Assembly (NCBI GenBank): GCA_035656335.1
Contig: DASRSS010000334.1
Span: forward strand, 1 to 5,558
DNA: 5,558 nt
Source: DASRSS01 sp035656335
Lineage (GTDB): Bacteria > Actinomycetota > Actinomycetes > Mycobacteriales > Jatrophihabitantaceae
Reading direction: 5' to 3'
This document shows positions 4,692 to 5,558 of the stretch, piece by piece; the stretch's first letter is position 1; every line of letters starts with the position of its first letter. The notes under the pieces are model-generated. The model was not told the origin of the DNA, did not search any database, and saw only the letters and a list, made by a program, of their open reading frames with translations. A program made the translations under genes and the position numbers.

Positions 4692-5558
4692 GAGCCACAG
4701 TCTGCCCCCCGGGCAGATCGCGCATTCCACGGAGCGGGGACGCGGCCAGCACGAGGCCCGGTGTCACGTTGCCGATCAGCAGGATCAGCACCGCCGTGCG
4801 CGGCCCGAACGCGGACGCGAGCGCGCCGCCGACCAGGGCACCCAGCGGCACCACGCCGAACAGCACGAAGCGCATCGAGGCGACCACCCGGCCGAGGATC
4901 TGCGGCGGGCAGTAGGCCTGCCGGAACGAGCCGATCGTCACGTTGTAGACCAGGATCCCGGTGTACATGAGGACGGCGCCGACCACGAAGTACGCGATCC
5001 CGGCACCCCGCTGGGTGGCCGCGATCAGCACCCCGAACGGGGCGGTGACCGCGGTCGACAGCCATGTTGCGCGGGCGGTGCCGATGGCGCGTCCAACCGG
5101 GCGGGCGATCGCGGCGCCGAGGACTGAGCCGAGGCCCACCACGCCGATCAGCACCGCGACCGTGCTCGGCGCCAGGTGCACGCCGCGGACGAGGAACAGC
5201 ACCTCGATGGCCGCGAAGCCGGTGAAGAAGAAGTTCGCGAGCGCCGGCGCGATCGTCATCACCCGCAGCAGCGGGTCGGCGCGCACGTACCGCGCGCCCT
5301 CGGCGATCTCGCGGCGCAGGTTCCGCGGGGCCGGCTGCGGCGGCGGCTCCTGCGTCCGGATGCACGCCAGCGCCATGGCCGAGACGAGGTAGCTGGCCGC
5401 GTCGGCGATCAGCGCGAACGGCGCGCGGAACAGATGCACGAGAAGACCGGCGAGCCCGGGACCGGCCACCTCCGCCACCGCGCGCGTGCCCTGCGTCTTC
5501 GCGTTCGCCTCGGCCAGTTCGGGTCCGTCGACCAGCACCGGCAGGTACGCCTGGTAGG
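4666..5558 (-). CDS. MFS transporter, C-terminal two-thirds (5' end beyond the window)
   Basis: The frame is open from the right edge to the TGA at 4668-4666, giving 296 visible residues; a GTG at 5538 is internal, because the residues before it (YQAYLPVL) continue the protein. YLPVLVDGPELAEANAKTQG and the following EVAGPGLAG are characteristic of one branch of major facilitator proteins (the macrolide-efflux/enterobactin-exporter-like group), where this segment lies about 130-140 residues from the N-terminus. Then come roughly seven to eight hydrophobic segments, for example ALIADAASYLVSAMALACI, LLRVMTIAPALANFFFTGF, VLIGVVGLGSVLGAAI, GIAYFVVGAVLMYTGIL and MRFVLFGVVPLGALVGGAL, with a cytoplasmic loop rich in Pro/Arg after IRTQEPPPQ. 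It probably exports a small molecule by proton antiport; the substrate cannot be told. The tail overlaps the hemW start. Confidence 0.9.
   Translation of the reverse strand, partial: YQAYLPVLVDGPELAEANAKTQGTRAVAEVAGPGLAGLLVHLFRAPFALIADAASYLVSAMALACIRTQEPPPQPAPRNLRREIAEGARYVRADPLLRVMTIAPALANFFFTGFAAIEVLFLVRGVHLAPSTVAVLIGVVGLGSVLGAAIARPVGRAIGTARATWLSTAVTAPFGVLIAATQRGAGIAYFVVGAVLMYTGILVYNVTIGSFRQAYCPPQILGRVVASMRFVLFGVVPLGALVGGALASAFGPRTAVLILLIGNVTPGLVLAASPLRGMRDLPGGQTVARAVSPASR

Noticed and set aside
4511..5365. 284-codon minus-strand frame overlapping the MFS gene and the hemW start
   Set aside because: It is a frame-shifted reading of the MFS gene, rich in Arg, Ala and Pro, without membrane segments or domains.

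Overview
This is a GC-rich window with strongly GC-biased third codon positions, GTG starts and TANNNT -10 boxes, all typical of an actinomycete. The gene order rsmE–dnaJ2–hrcA, a divergent ~100-residue protein and hemW matches, from memory, the Mycobacterium and Pseudonocardiales neighbourhood (compare Rv2372c–Rv2375). A Pseudonocardiales-like or related actinomycete is the best guess. No search was run, so the genus is open.

Layout, left to right. (1) On the minus strand, read right to left, hrcA (2918→1899) is followed after 69 bp by dnaJ2 (1829→687). dnaJ2 overlaps by 4 bp (ATGA) the start of rsmE (690→1), which runs off the left edge about 15-20 codons short of its end. The 69-bp hrcA–dnaJ2 gap holds a clear CIRCE operator, the HrcA binding site, close to a possible -10 box. 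HrcA therefore probably represses dnaJ2-rsmE from inside its own gene cluster. (2) The 103-bp gap between hrcA and the plus-strand gene at 3022 carries two divergent -10-like boxes. The plus-strand one is placed for a leaderless transcript starting at the GTG. (3) The plus-strand gene (3022-3336) encodes a 104-residue protein with no assigned function. Its C-terminal half looks to me like a compact ParB/sulfiredoxin-like fold. (4) A 134-bp convergent gap (3337-3470) holds three perfect inverted repeats that could terminate transcription from both sides. (5) hemW (4691→3471) lies downstream of, and overlaps by about 26 bp, an MFS transporter gene whose 5' part is beyond the right edge.

Functionally this is a protein-quality-control module (HrcA repressor and DnaJ co-chaperone) coupled to an rRNA methyltransferase, next to a haem-trafficking radical-SAM-type protein and an exporter-like transporter. 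Most of it is conserved housekeeping. I found no mobile element, CRISPR array, tRNA or rRNA, and no clear evidence of a new multi-gene system. The points that merit a second look are the internal CIRCE, the small ParB-like protein with its leaderless promoter, and the cluster of inverted repeats.
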